The position numbers were made by a program, and so were the translations under genes. The notes below the pieces were generated by a model. The model saw nothing but the letters and a program-made list of their open reading frames with translations. It made no database searches and had not been told where the DNA came from. Below, in pieces: positions 34,337-43,871 of a stretch of DNA of 64,000 nt (position 1 is the stretch's first letter; every line of letters starts with the position of its first letter). Origin of the DNA: Paenibacillus algorifonticola (lineage in GTDB: Bacteria > Bacillota > Bacilli > Paenibacillales > Paenibacillaceae); contig NZ_KQ040781.1 of the NCBI RefSeq assembly GCF_000971975.1, forward strand, positions 23,337-87,336, given 5' to 3'.

Positions 34337-36161
34337 GTCTAATCTCCACCGTCTGCCCAAGGGCCGTCATTTGTGACACTATTTGCGTTCCTGCCTGCAG
34401 CTCAGGGCCTTGTTGCACCTCATCGCGAATTTGCGTAATCGAGGAGGCGAGATCGCTAATTTTCTCGCGCAGCTCCGTATCGCTGCCGCCTGATTCGAGC
34501 AGCATGCGGGCAAGCTGCTGCTCCAGCGAGCCATCCTTTTTCTCAAAACGCTCCAAAATATGATCCAGCTCGCCAATCACAAGCTCAAACATATTAATTT
34601 TTTCATGCAGCAAATGCACAATATGCTCTTCTATCGTCCCGAGGGTGCATAGGTTGTAAATCTTGACATCCTCGGTTTGTCCGAGCCGGTGGACGCGGCC
34701 AATTCGCTGCTCTACGCGCATCGGGTTCCACGGCAGATCGAAGTTGATCATATGGTGGCAAAACTGCAAATTGATGCCTTCGCCGCCCGCCTCTGTTGCA
34801 ATCAATACTTGGGCCCGGCCGCGGAACAGGTCCATCATCCAATCCTTTTTGCCGCGGTTCATCCCGCCCCTGTAAGGGACGGCAATCATGTCGTGAGAAC
34901 GGAAATATTGCAGCAAATACTCCTGCGTAGCCCGATACTCGGTGAAAATAATAACTTTATCGTTCATTTCCTTCACGAGCTCAAGCGCCTTCTCCGCCTT
35001 CGTATTGGCTTCAATTTTTTTAATAAACTCGACGAGCTCCCATATTTTTGCGCGGACGGGTGAATCCTCAGCCGTCTTTTTGAACATATTGACGAGAGTC
35101 AGGAAGACAGCATCGCGGCTGCTGCAAACTTCGCGCTGGAGCGTGACCAAGGGCAGCATGCTGCTCAGGTCGGGGCCGCTCTCATCGTAGCGTTCATGCA
35201 CGAAGGCAGTCACGGCGTCGTAAAGCGCCTGCTCGTCAGCTGACAGCTGCAGCGGAATATTTTTCACAAAACGTTTCGTAAAAGAAATGCCGCCGTCGCC
35301 GCGGCGATTGCGGATCATAATGCTGGACAGCGCCGTTTGCAGCTGCTCCTCGTTTTTCGGAAGACGCTTGTCCACGACGAAGTTTGCGGCGAACTCGCTT
35401 TGGCGTCCGAGCTGGCCAGGCTTGAGCAGAGTGATCAAATTGTACAGCTCGTCCAAATTGTTTTGCACCGGCGTTGCGGTGAGCAGCAGACAATATTTTT
35501 TGCGCAGCTCGGTGACGAACTGGTAGTTGGTCGTTTTTTTGTTTTTGAGCTTATGCGCCTCGTCGATGATGACCATATCGTAGTCGGTACCGAGAATGAC
35601 GTCGCGATGCGGATCGCGTTTAGCCGTATCCATCGAAGCGACGACGACGTCATAATGCCATGTGTGGGCTTTTTTCTGAGCGACGGCGGAAATGCCGAAT
35701 TTTTGATTCAGCTCGCGCACCCATTGCAGCACAAGCGAGGCTGGCACCAGAATGAGCGTACGGCGCACGAGCCCGCGAACGATGTATTCCTTTAGCACGA
35801 GCCCAGCTTCAATCGTTTTGCCGAGTCCCACCTCATCAGCGAGAATGGCGCGTCCGCCCATTTCATGCAGCACCTTGCGCGCGGTCGAGATTTGATGGGG
35901 CATCGGTTCGAGCATCGGCAGACTGCGCAAGCATTGCAGCTGCTCGAAGCTTTCAATTCTTTTTGCTTGCTCCGCCTCCATCGATAGCTGATATAATGTC
36001 CAGTCGTCCCATGGCCCGTTTTTGGCGATACGGTTTTGCAGCTCGTCAAAGGTGGAACGGTCATATTGCAAATCTACGAGCGGATGAAGCTTGCGGGTGA
36101 CGAGAGCAGCATCTGGAGCGGCGGAAGATCCGTGTAGCGGTTGTTTATTATCTAAAGACAA
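34329..36161 (-). CDS. yqhH: SNF2-family DEAD/DEAH helicase YqhH
   Basis: 610-aa Swi2/Snf2-type ATPase that tracks on DNA. Motif I ILADEVGLGKTIEAG, motif II IIDEAHKLKN, motif III LLTATPVQN, and C-terminal lobe motifs V-VI (IATEAGGEGINLQ; RVEQRIGRVHRLGQ). No accessory nuclease or zinc-finger domain is seen, and length matches YqhH. TTG 36161 is preferred because AAAGGAG lies 8 bp upstream; the frame upstream overlaps that site. Partner of YqhG downstream; the cellular role is not known. Confidence 0.88.
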   Translation of the reverse strand: MSLDNKQPLHGSSAAPDAALVTRKLHPLVDLQYDRSTFDELQNRIAKNGPWDDWTLYQLSMEAEQAKRIESFEQLQCLRSLPMLEPMPHQISTARKVLHEMGGRAILADEVGLGKTIEAGLVLKEYIVRGLVRRTLILVPASLVLQWVRELNQKFGISAVAQKKAHTWHYDVVVASMDTAKRDPHRDVILGTDYDMVIIDEAHKLKNKKTTNYQFVTELRKKYCLLLTATPVQNNLDELYNLITLLKPGQLGRQSEFAANFVVDKRLPKNEEQLQTALSSIMIRNRRGDGGISFTKRFVKNIPLQLSADEQALYDAVTAFVHERYDESGPDLSSMLPLVTLQREVCSSRDAVFLTLVNMFKKTAEDSPVRAKIWELVEFIKKIEANTKAEKALELVKEMNDKVIIFTEYRATQEYLLQYFRSHDMIAVPYRGGMNRGKKDWMMDLFRGRAQVLIATEAGGEGINLQFCHHMINFDLPWNPMRVEQRIGRVHRLGQTEDVKIYNLCTLGTIEEHIVHLLHEKINMFELVIGELDHILERFEKKDGSLEQQLARMLLESGGSDTELREKISDLASSITQIRDEVQQGPELQAGTQIVSQMTALGQTVEIRHE

Positions 36162-36246
36162 GGGAGCAGCTCCTTTCATCGTTAAAGCCAATCATTCATC
36201 GTCCAATCGAACAAAATGAGTAGGTTGCAATCTTTGTTTCTAGTAT

Positions 36247-36279
36247 GGCCCTTTCATCGCCTATTCATAAGAAAGGGCC
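36247..36279. repeat. Hairpin in the yqhH-nrdJ intergenic region
   Basis: GGCCCTTTC and GAAAGGGCC form a perfect 9-bp stem with a 15-base loop, followed on the plus strand by AAAAAAA. It lacks a T-run on either strand, so it is not an intrinsic terminator; it may be an operator. Confidence 0.5.
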
Positions 36280-36481
36280 AAAAAAAGCGTGAGGACAAGC
36301 AAAGGAAAGCGCAGGCTTTGGCCAACGAGAAAATTGGGCGTTTTTGGCTGGAAATGAAGGAGAAACACAATATGTAGTATGTTATAATGATATTTAGACA
36401 CAATATATCGGATTTGTGGGACGCCGTGTTAGCGGGCAAATAGGTGGGTTTTTGCAAATGTGAGGAGAGGCGGCGTTACTT

Positions 36482-39247
36482 ATGGAGAAGAAACAAACCT
36501 TAAAGGAAAATAGGATAGGCAGCGGCAGGCTGGAGGGGCTCAGCGAGAAAATTTTTCTCGATCGTTATGCCTGGAAAAATGCTGATTCCAGCAGCGCTAA
36601 GCCCGGAGACATCGTGCTGGTGCTGACAAAAGATGATCCGAAGTTTCCGACGAAGGAAGTCGGAGAGATCGTTGCCCGTGAGGGGGAGCAGGTGGAGGTG
36701 AAGCTCCGAAACGGTGAGCGTATAACGGTTGCAGTTGAGAAGCTGACGCTGACCATTGAGCAGACCCCGGACGAAATGTGGGATCGTCTGGCGAAGGCGG
36801 TGGCCGGAGTCGAGGGCAGCGAGCAGAAGCGGGGGGAATGGACGGAGCGTTTTCGCTATATTTTGGACGACTGGAAGCTCGTGCCGGGCGGCAGAATTGC
36901 AGCGGGGGCAGGTGCCAGCGAGGAATTAACGCTGTTTAACTGTTATGTGCTGCCTTCTCCGGCAGATAGCCGTGGCGGCATTATGCAGACGCTGACGGAA
37001 ATGACGGAAATTATGGCGCGCGGGGGCGGCGTTGGCATAAATCTATCGTCGCTTCGCCCGCGCCGCGCCATTGTAGCAGGGGTAAATGGCGCATCGAGCG
37101 GAGCGGTATCATGGGGCGGTCTGTTCAGCTATACGACGGGGTTGATTGAGCAGGGCGGCAGCCGCCGCGGCGCCTTAATGCTGATGATCAACGATTGGCA
37201 TCCCGATGTGCTGGATTTTATTACAGTCAAGCAGACGATGGGCCAGGTGACGAACGCGAATTTATCGGTATGCGTCAGCAACGCTTTTATGAAAGCTGTA
37301 AAGGAAGATTTAGAGTGGGAGCTCGTATTCCCCGATACGAAGGATGCACAGTACAACGAGCTTTGGACAGGGGATTTGGATGCTTGGCGGGCACTTGGCA
37401 AAAAGGTGATTTTGTACAAAACGGTCCGCGCCCGTGATATCTGGCACATGATAATTGAATCAGCGTGGAAGTCGGCAGAGCCCGGCGTGGTTTTTATGGA
37501 GTATTATAATCAGATGTCGAATAGCTGGTATTTCAATCGGATTACTAGTACTAATCCATGTGGTGAACAGGGCCTGCCGGGCTGGGGTGTCTGCAATCTT
37601 TCAGCGGTCAATCTGTCGCGTTTCTATAATGAGCAGCAGCATGATGTCGACTGGGAGGAGCTGGCGAAGGTGACGCGTTGGTCGGTGCGTTTTCTCGATA
37701 ACGTCATTGACACCACACCGTATCATTTTCCTGAAAATGAAGCGAACCAGAAGCGCGAGCGCCGCGTCGGGCTCGGCACGATGGGGCTTGCGGAGCTGCT
37801 GATTAAGCTGCAAATCCGTTATGGCAGCGCAGAGTCTCTCGATTTTCTCGATAAGCTATATGGGTTTATGGCCCGCGAGGCGTATCTCGCTTCGACGGAA
37901 ATTGCGGCGGAGAAAGGCGCTTTTGCTGCCTTTGAGGCAGATAAATTTTTGCAAAGCGGCTTTATGCGAAGCTTGACGTCGCACTATCCTGAGGTTGGAG
38001 CTGCTGTAGAGCAGCATGGCATTCGTAATGTAACGGTGCTGACGCAGGCGCCAACGGGCAGCACGGGAACGATGGTCGGCACCTCGACGGGCATTGAGCC
38101 GTATTTTGCCTTTGAATATTTTCGCCAAAGCAGGCTTGGCTATGACAAGCAGCTCGTTCCGATTGCCCAGCAGTGGAAGGATTCGCATCCTGGCGAGGAG
38201 CTGCCGGATTATTTTGTAGCGGCGATGGACTTGTCTGCGAAGGATCATATTCGGGTACAGGCGGCAATCCAGCGCTGGGTGGACAGCTCGATTTCGAAGA
38301 CGGCGAACTGCCCGAATGACTTTACAGTGGAAGAGACGAAGGAGCTTTATGAGTTGGCGTTCGATCTTGGCTGCAAGGGCGTGACCATTTATCGCGACGG
38401 CAGCAGGGATGTGCAGGTGCTGTCGACTACGGATGAGAAGGAGAAAAAACAAGAGAAGGAAGTGGAGCTACAGCCGTCACCAGGAGAGGGTAGCGAGGAT
38501 AAAGCTGCTCGATTGGATGATCATGGTGCCAATGCTATTATTGAGGAAATGGCTTCTCAAGATGCTCCAAGTGCTGAGAGTGTACAGGACGCAGCAGGCC
38601 CAATAACAACTACAGCTACAACCGCTATTAGTCCGAAAACGCTGGACAAAGCATACAAAAATCGCCCGCAGGTACTGCGCGGTGCCACCTACAAAGTAAA
38701 TACGCCGTTCGGCATGGCGTACATTACGATCAATGATCTCTCCGGCTTGCCGGGCGAAATTTTTCTGAATGTCGGCAAAGCTGGCTCCGACGTGTTCGCC
38801 ATGGCGGAAGCGCTGGGCCGCGTCTGCTCGCTTTTCCTTCGTTATGGCGATCATGGTCATAAGGTGGAGCTGTTAATCAAGCACTTGAAGGGGATCGGCG
38901 GCACAGGTGCGATTGGGTTTGGCGCAAACCGCGTGGAATCGATTGCTGATGCTGTGGCGAAGGCGTTGGAGCAGCATATAGCGGCTGCTGACCTGCAGCA
39001 GTTGGATGTGGAACGGTCAGAGGAAAGCCGTGAAGCAGCTCAAGGAACTGAAGCCAGTAAGGGCTTAAAAGTAGTTTCATCCGCAACAGCTGCATCAATA
39101 GCGGCTGCTAACGTCATTCCAGACTCAGCAAAAAGACGCAGCAGCGCAAGCTCGCTCGATCTTTGCCCTTCTTGTGGGTCAGCGTCGTTGATTAATATAG
39201 AAGGCTGCAAGCAGTGCAGCAATTGCGGGTACAGCCGATGTAATTAA
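36482..39247 (+). CDS. nrdJ: Adenosylcobalamin-dependent (class II) ribonucleotide reductase
   Basis: 921 aa; makes deoxyribonucleotides with a B12 radical. Core barrel at about residues 90-640: substrate loop cysteine in TLFNCYVLPSP, catalytic STNPCGEQGLPGWGVCNLS, QAPTGSTGTMVGTSTGIEP. After a low-complexity acidic linker (650-715) comes a TSCPD domain (730-840, RPQVLRGATYKVNTPFGMAY), another linker and a terminal zinc ribbon (LCPSCGSASLINIEGCKQCS, then NCGYSRCN) that carries the reducing cysteines. No B12 riboswitch is evident upstream. Monocistronic. Confidence 0.93.
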   Translation: MEKKQTLKENRIGSGRLEGLSEKIFLDRYAWKNADSSSAKPGDIVLVLTKDDPKFPTKEVGEIVAREGEQVEVKLRNGERITVAVEKLTLTIEQTPDEMWDRLAKAVAGVEGSEQKRGEWTERFRYILDDWKLVPGGRIAAGAGASEELTLFNCYVLPSPADSRGGIMQTLTEMTEIMARGGGVGINLSSLRPRRAIVAGVNGASSGAVSWGGLFSYTTGLIEQGGSRRGALMLMINDWHPDVLDFITVKQTMGQVTNANLSVCVSNAFMKAVKEDLEWELVFPDTKDAQYNELWTGDLDAWRALGKKVILYKTVRARDIWHMIIESAWKSAEPGVVFMEYYNQMSNSWYFNRITSTNPCGEQGLPGWGVCNLSAVNLSRFYNEQQHDVDWEELAKVTRWSVRFLDNVIDTTPYHFPENEANQKRERRVGLGTMGLAELLIKLQIRYGSAESLDFLDKLYGFMAREAYLASTEIAAEKGAFAAFEADKFLQSGFMRSLTSHYPEVGAAVEQHGIRNVTVLTQAPTGSTGTMVGTSTGIEPYFAFEYFRQSRLGYDKQLVPIAQQWKDSHPGEELPDYFVAAMDLSAKDHIRVQAAIQRWVDSSISKTANCPNDFTVEETKELYELAFDLGCKGVTIYRDGSRDVQVLSTTDEKEKKQEKEVELQPSPGEGSEDKAARLDDHGANAIIEEMASQDAPSAESVQDAAGPITTTATTAISPKTLDKAYKNRPQVLRGATYKVNTPFGMAYITINDLSGLPGEIFLNVGKAGSDVFAMAEALGRVCSLFLRYGDHGHKVELLIKHLKGIGGTGAIGFGANRVESIADAVAKALEQHIAAADLQQLDVERSEESREAAQGTEASKGLKVVSSATAASIAAANVIPDSAKRRSSASSLDLCPSCGSASLINIEGCKQCSNCGYSRCN

Positions 39248-39274
39248 CGATTCCTTATAGGGAAAGTCTTGAAG

Positions 39275-39312
39275 CAATTGCCCCCGCCTCATTGAGAGGT
39301 GGGGGCAATTAA
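39275..39312. terminator. Bidirectional terminator between nrdJ and tetR-type gene
   Basis: CAATTGCCCCCGCCTC and GAGGTGGGGGCAATTA form a long stem with loop ATTGA; convergent genes on both sides. Confidence 0.75.
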
Positions 39313-39342
39313 TTCTGTAGATCCTCCTAACGAACGAACAAC

Positions 39343-39945
39343 TTAGTTTAATATATACGCATCCAAAAAAACACTAACACCGCGTTCAACAAACATTCTG
39401 ATTTGAGCATCGGGTGGATCTTCAATAATACCGAATAGACATTTTTCCACTAGCTCTGATTCGATCAGGGCTATATAGTGTGACACAACCATTCCTATAT
39501 CCCTCTTTTTTACCTTTTGAGCGTCCATTTCTTTCTCAAAGTGCGCGGATAACATATCGAGAATTTTCCTTTGACCCTCCTCAAAGAATAAAATCCCAAT
39601 GTCAGAGCGCGTGGACTCAGCAATTAGCATGCGGTTAATGGCAATCGTATCCGGACTACATCGTTGATGCAAATAATGTTCCCCGAAATTCTGTAGCACA
39701 GTCTTAAGATCATCATTTTCTGTCAATATGGACTTTATTGTGGTTAATTCGGGTTGAACGGACTGTTTGACCATTTCTACAAATACTTCTTGTTTTGATG
39801 AAAAGTAGTTATATAAAGTTGCTTTGGAACCGCCTACACGCGCAGCGATTTCGGACATGGATACGTCATATGAAGCACTTTCCTTTAGCAATTGTAAGGC
39901 TACATCAATTATTGCTTTCCTCTTGTTTTCACTTTTGGTTCTCAA
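39343..39945 (-). CDS. TetR-family transcriptional regulator
   Basis: 200-aa repressor: helix-turn-helix at residues 10-55 (IIDVALQLLKESASYDVSMS; GGSKATLYNYFSSKQEVF) and a helical ligand domain. TTG 39945 has GGGAGCGG just upstream; the longer frame lacks a start signal. It is divergent from the FMN-binding gene, whose promoter carries a 31-bp perfect palindrome, very likely the operator of this protein. Confidence 0.88.
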   Translation of the reverse strand: MRTKSENKRKAIIDVALQLLKESASYDVSMSEIAARVGGSKATLYNYFSSKQEVFVEMVKQSVQPELTTIKSILTENDDLKTVLQNFGEHYLHQRCSPDTIAINRMLIAESTRSDIGILFFEEGQRKILDMLSAHFEKEMDAQKVKKRDIGMVVSHYIALIESELVEKCLFGIIEDPPDAQIRMFVERGVSVFLDAYILN

Positions 39946-40049
39946 AAAAACCGCTCCCTGTATAATCTGCAAATTTTTAAATTCATTATAAAATTTGAAA
40001 CCATTATCGTCAAATAAGAAAATGTTAGCTCGCAAGCAGAAAGAGAATA

Positions 40050-40104
40050 TTGACGGTTAATAATTCCTTCATTATAATTAAACTGTACAGTACAGTTTAA
40101 TTAT
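40050..40104 (+). promoter_or_regulatory. Promoter overlapped by a perfect 31-bp palindromic operator
   Basis: TTGACG (40050-40055), 17-bp spacer, TATAAT (40073-40078). The palindrome spans 40074-40104: left arm ATAATTAAACTGTAC, one central base, right arm its exact reverse complement. It covers the -10 box and the transcription start, so a bound repressor would block initiation. Confidence 0.88.
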
Positions 40105-40117
40105 TGGAGGTCAGATT

Positions 40118-40669
40118 ATGAGGGATATTAAATCAATGTGGATTGAAAACAGATTGGAACAGAAAGATCTTATGCCTAAGTTAGTTAAACAAGAAATTGA
40201 AAATGAAATTAGGCAAGACATTTTGGACTTTTTAAAAGTACAAGAGGTTGCTAATCTGGCGACAGCAACTCCGACAAATTGGCCACTTATTCATGCTATG
40301 CATTTTGCCACAGTTGCAGATAAAGAATACAGACCTGTCTTCTACCTATTTTCTGTTCCAGGCACCAGAAAGTTGCATAATATCACTGTAAATCCACAGG
40401 TTGGATTATCAGTATATAATTTACTGGGATATGAAAATAAAAAGCAGGCAAAGGCATTTCAATTTATAGGAATCGCCGAAGTTATCAATGACGAAGAGGA
40501 ATTTAAAAAAGCACTGGCAGCTCAAAGAAGTAAGCTGGGGTATGAATTTACTGAATATTTACCTCTTGAAAAACAACCTTGCATACGAGTAGATGTTCTA
40601 TACGGCACGTGGATGGATCAATCGAGGAAGCACCCATTTGTATCAATAGACTATCTGCGGCAGGTATAG
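40118..40669 (+). CDS. Pyridoxamine 5'-phosphate oxidase-like FMN-binding split-barrel protein
   Basis: 183 aa. EVANLATATPTNWPLIHAM is the opening of the PNPOx-like flavin reductase/oxidase split barrel, and FYLFSVPGTRKLHNITVNPQ fits the FMN-phosphate loop. An N-terminal helical extension of about 35 aa is extra. TetR-controlled by the palindrome upstream, probably a response to a small toxic compound. Followed by a membrane protein in the same transcript. Confidence 0.8.
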   Translation: MRDIKSMWIENRLEQKDLMPKLVKQEIENEIRQDILDFLKVQEVANLATATPTNWPLIHAMHFATVADKEYRPVFYLFSVPGTRKLHNITVNPQVGLSVYNLLGYENKKQAKAFQFIGIAEVINDEEEFKKALAAQRSKLGYEFTEYLPLEKQPCIRVDVLYGTWMDQSRKHPFVSIDYLRQV

Positions 40670-40706
40670 CATCTTACGTCTGTTATAAAGATGAGGGGAT
40701 TTATAT

Positions 40707-41150
40707 ATGAAGAAACTACATGCGTTTGCTAGCATTATATCTTTTCTATGTATCGCCAGTTTTTTAAGTTCTACTATTATAGTAGATTTATTCTGTAGTC
40801 ATGAAACGATCGCTAAACTAAAAAGTTTGATTGTTCTACCAGGATTGATCGTTTTGATTCCGGCCATGGCAATAACTGGGGCAACGGGCTTCAAAATATC
40901 TAAGGGGAGGAAAGGAATGATTATTGAAAAGAAAAAGAAACGAATGCCTTATATTGCCTTGATTGGTGTATTAATTATGATACCGTCCGCAATATTACTT
41001 AATATGTGGGCATCAACAGGTCAATTTGGCACAAAATTTTTGTTGGTTCAGCTGATTGAGCTCATGGGCGGTGGTGTCAACCTATTCCTAATGAGTATAA
41101 ACATGAAGGATGGATTCGTACTTACCGGAAAATTAAAACTCAAAAGATAG
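40707..41150 (+). CDS. Four-helix membrane protein, hypothetical
   Basis: 147 aa with four hydrophobic segments (about residues 5-28, 40-60, 80-102, 112-130) and a basic cytoplasmic loop KGRKGMIIEKKKKRMP. Starts 37 bp after the FMN protein and precedes a strong terminator, so it belongs to the TetR unit. No function recognised. Confidence 0.7.
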   Translation: MKKLHAFASIISFLCIASFLSSTIIVDLFCSHETIAKLKSLIVLPGLIVLIPAMAITGATGFKISKGRKGMIIEKKKKRMPYIALIGVLIMIPSAILLNMWASTGQFGTKFLLVQLIELMGGGVNLFLMSINMKDGFVLTGKLKLKR

Positions 41151-41268
41151 TTTTGCCAAATTTGTCGAGGGACGAGAACATAGTACCATACAAATCCGCT
41201 AAAATTGCTACTTATAAAGGAACCAAGTCCTTATTCCAACAAAAGTTAATCAAGATAAATAGAATGAA

Positions 41269-41311
41269 CGAATCGCCTCAGGCTCCTTCAAGGAGTTTGA
41301 GGCGATTCGTT
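41269..41311 (+). terminator. Terminator of the TetR-regulated unit
   Basis: CGAATCGCCTCA / TGAGGCGATTCG outer stem with inner CTCCTT/AGGAG pairing, tail TTTGCT. Confidence 0.8.
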
Positions 41312-41351
41312 TGCTACGTCCGTTTCTTTTCATATGGATAAAACTTATACC

Positions 41352-41481
41352 AATATGGACAGATAATAGTGTTATTAAATTTTGTTGCTAGATAGGACAC
41401 TGAATCGTCCATATTTCCCTAACTGTGTGGAATACTCACAAACTCCAGAATTCATTATGATGGAATTAGTAAAGCGCTTTC
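41352..41481 (+). promoter_or_regulatory. Shared promoter module, copy A, with cre box
   Basis: Four elements: ATGGAC (41355), GTCCATATTTCCCTAA (41407-41422), AATACTCA (41431-41438) and the cre-like palindrome AAAGCGCTTTC (41471-41481). The same elements with nearly identical spacing occur at 51622-51745. This suggests one activator plus CcpA catabolite control of both operons. Confidence 0.72.
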
Positions 41482-41534
41482 TTTTTTGTGTGTAGAAGAA
41501 GGACATCCTTTTTGCAGCTTATGAGGAGGTTTTT

Positions 41535-41819
41535 ATGAAATGACTGTTCGAGCCTATCGTGTTCGGCGTTTTCCTAGCGTTATGCCTTATTCAAGGCGTT
41601 ATGGTGCGGGCAAAATAAGACTAAGCATTCGATCTCTACTTATGGAACGAGGCGATTGAGTGCAATTACGATATCTACCATTTGTTGAGAAGCCAAAGAG
41701 CAGGTGAGGATATGGAAGAGATAGCGCAGCTGATTATCCGAAATTTGGAATGCAAGCTCCGAAGCTTGGCAGCGCCGACTGAGCATTTGCAGCTGCCGGA
41801 GGAAATCGCAACTGAGTAA
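41535..41819 (+). pseudogene. Small membrane-protein gene with three in-frame stops in the operon leader
   Basis: GAGGAGG stands 5 bp before ATG 41535, but codon 3 is TGA. The same frame continues with a clear membrane helix (LFEPIVFGVFLALCLIQGVM), then TAA, one codon, TAA, then 64 open codons (AFDLYLWNEAIECNYDIYHL; MEEIAQLIIRNLECKL; TEHLQLPEEIATE). No frameshift is needed, only three nonsense codons. It occupies the leader between the cre-bearing promoter and the permease gene. No family recognised; chance is possible. Confidence 0.5.
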
Positions 41820-41927
41820 CCAATAAAACAACATTATATGAAAGCGGTAATAAACGGTAGACAGCGGGTAGCGTATTCGCGATAGGCGAATATAACGTCA
41901 ATATGATTGCGGAAAGGATTGTTGGAT

Positions 41928-42893
41928 TTGAAAAGTGGAAATGTGGAGAGCGTCCTTAAAGCGCCTAGGCCTAAGAGGTCAAAATGGACCCATACCTGGA
42001 GAGAATACAAAAAAAATAAATATATGTTTTTTATGCTTTTCCCCATATTGGTGTGGTACGCGATTTTTCATTATGGACCGTTATACGGTGTCCAGTTGGC
42101 GTTTAAAGATTTTAGTCCGATACGCGGAATTTGGGGAAGCGAATGGGTCGGATTTGAATATTTCAAATTTTTGTTTTTCCAATCGCCAGACTTTCTAAGA
42201 ATTCTGAAAAACACGGTCATCATTAGCTGTTATAATATTATTTTTGGATTCCCGGCGCCGATTATTCTGGCGTTATTGATGAACGAGATACGATTTGGCT
42301 TATTCAAGAGAGTAGCCCAGTCGATCTCGTATATCCCGCATTTCTTTTCCTGGGTCGTCCTGTCCGGCATCATCATGATGATGCTTTCGCCAACCCATGG
42401 ACCGATTAACTATTTATTGTCGCTCGTGAACATCGATCCGATCTACTTTTTAGCCGATTCCAACTACTTCCGATCAACGCTGGTTGTAACGAATATATGG
42501 AAAGAAATAGGCTGGGGCACGATCATTTATTTGGCTGCGTTAACGGGGGTCGATCCAACCTTGTTCGAAGCGGCCAAGATCGACGGAGCCGATCGGTTCA
42601 AGCAAATAAGGCATATTTCCATCCCATCTATTTTGCCAGTAATTACTATCATGTTTATCTTATCGCTGGGAGGCATTCTCAACGCGGGCTTCGATCAAAT
42701 ATTTAATTTGTATTCGCCTACTGTATACAACGTTTCCGACATCATCGACACCTACGTATATCGAGCCGGTATCGTTAACGGCCAATTCGGATTAACGACA
42801 GCGGTCGGCTTGTTCAAGAACATTATTGGCATCACGTTGGTGCTCGGCACGAATTATGTTGTGAAAAAAATGGGACAAGAAGGGGTTCTGTAA
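41928..42893 (+). CDS. Sugar ABC transporter permease (LplB-like)
   Basis: 321-aa CUT1 permease: IFHYGPLYGVQLAFKDFSP at the N-terminus, EAA loop LFEAAKIDGADRFKQIRHISIP. TTG 41928 is chosen because GGAAAGGA is 9 bp upstream; TTG 41907 would include the ribosome site. First intact gene of the second polysaccharide operon, controlled by the module at 41352-41481. Confidence 0.9.
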   Translation: MKSGNVESVLKAPRPKRSKWTHTWREYKKNKYMFFMLFPILVWYAIFHYGPLYGVQLAFKDFSPIRGIWGSEWVGFEYFKFLFFQSPDFLRILKNTVIISCYNIIFGFPAPIILALLMNEIRFGLFKRVAQSISYIPHFFSWVVLSGIIMMMLSPTHGPINYLLSLVNIDPIYFLADSNYFRSTLVVTNIWKEIGWGTIIYLAALTGVDPTLFEAAKIDGADRFKQIRHISIPSILPVITIMFILSLGGILNAGFDQIFNLYSPTVYNVSDIIDTYVYRAGIVNGQFGLTTAVGLFKNIIGITLVLGTNYVVKKMGQEGVL

Positions 42894-42920
42894 AGAGCCG
42901 TCAGGAGGAGAGCGAACATC

Positions 42921-43790
42921 ATGAAATCGTCAGTTGGAGAAAATATTTTCCAGTTTATACTTATTGCATTTATATGTGGCTTGTGCACTGCTATGATCTA
43001 TCCGTTTATTCATATCGCGTCCGTATCGTTAAGCGGGCCGGCGGAATCGACGCGCATGGGATTTCACTTATATCCGAAAGACATCGACTTGTTCAGTTGG
43101 AAGCAGGTTGTGAGCCAGCAAAAAATATGGTGGGGCTTCGGCAATTCGGCTTTTCGGACCGTGGTCGGCACCTTGTTGACGCTCGTCGCGATGTCCATGG
43201 TCGCGTATCCGTTATCGCGCAAAACGTTGCCTCATCGCTCCTTCTACACGATGATCATTTTATTTACGATGTTTTTTAGCGGCGGCCTCATTCCAAGCTA
43301 TTTGCTTATCAAAGAGCTGCACTTGATGGACAGCAGATGGGTGTACATCATTCCGGGATTGGTGCCGACTTTCTCCATGCTCGTATTGCGCAACTTTTTC
43401 ATGTCTATTCCGCAGGAAGTCGAGGAATCGGCAAGAATTGACGGAGCGAACGATATTCGCGTTCTGGTAACGATCGTATTGCCGCTGTCGAAGCCCGTAT
43501 TGGCGACGCTGGCGTTATGGACTGCCGTCGGGCATTGGAACGCTTGGTTCGACGCGGTCTTGTACATTTCCGATCAATCCAAGCAAGTGCTCCAATTTTT
43601 TTTAAGAGAAATCGTTATTCTTAATGCGGACAAAGAGACATTCGGCAGCACGGTTGTCGGGAACTACAAGTATGAAACTTCTATCAAAGCCGCTACCGTG
43701 ATGTTCGCCGTACTGCCGATTCTAATCGTGTATCCGTTCCTGCAAAAATATTTCGTTAAAGGGACGATGATCGGCTCACTTAAAGGTTAG
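42921..43790 (+). CDS. Sugar ABC transporter permease (LplC/YtcP-like)
   Basis: 289-aa CUT1 permease: EAA loop VEESARIDGANDIRVLVTIVLP, C-terminus KYFVKGTMIGSLKG. AGGAGG upstream of ATG. Pairs with the preceding permease. Confidence 0.9.
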   Translation: MKSSVGENIFQFILIAFICGLCTAMIYPFIHIASVSLSGPAESTRMGFHLYPKDIDLFSWKQVVSQQKIWWGFGNSAFRTVVGTLLTLVAMSMVAYPLSRKTLPHRSFYTMIILFTMFFSGGLIPSYLLIKELHLMDSRWVYIIPGLVPTFSMLVLRNFFMSIPQEVEESARIDGANDIRVLVTIVLPLSKPVLATLALWTAVGHWNAWFDAVLYISDQSKQVLQFFLREIVILNADKETFGSTVVGNYKYETSIKAATVMFAVLPILIVYPFLQKYFVKGTMIGSLKG

Positions 43791-43802
43791 CGCGATTTAT
43801 CC

Positions 43803-43834
43803 AGGGAATGACAAATGCAATCATTCCTTGTTTT
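43803..43834 (+). terminator. Attenuator-like hairpin before the binding-protein gene
   Basis: AGGGAATGA / TCATTCCTT stem followed by GTTTTAATAAATTTT. In the middle of the operon it would act as a partial terminator or as an end protecting the SBP transcript. Confidence 0.55.
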
Positions 43835-43871
43835 AATAAATTTTATTGGCACATAAAAGGGAGGAAAAGAA

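Noticed and set aside
36247..36286. Intrinsic terminator
   Set aside because: The stem is followed by A, not T, on the plus strand and by no T-run on the minus strand.
41153..41341. 62-aa plus-strand ORF after the membrane protein
   Set aside because: It runs through the terminator hairpin and has no ribosome site or recognisable features.
41541..41543. TGA as selenocysteine codon
   Set aside because: Two further TAA stops follow in the same frame and there is no SECIS-like hairpin or selenoprotein match.
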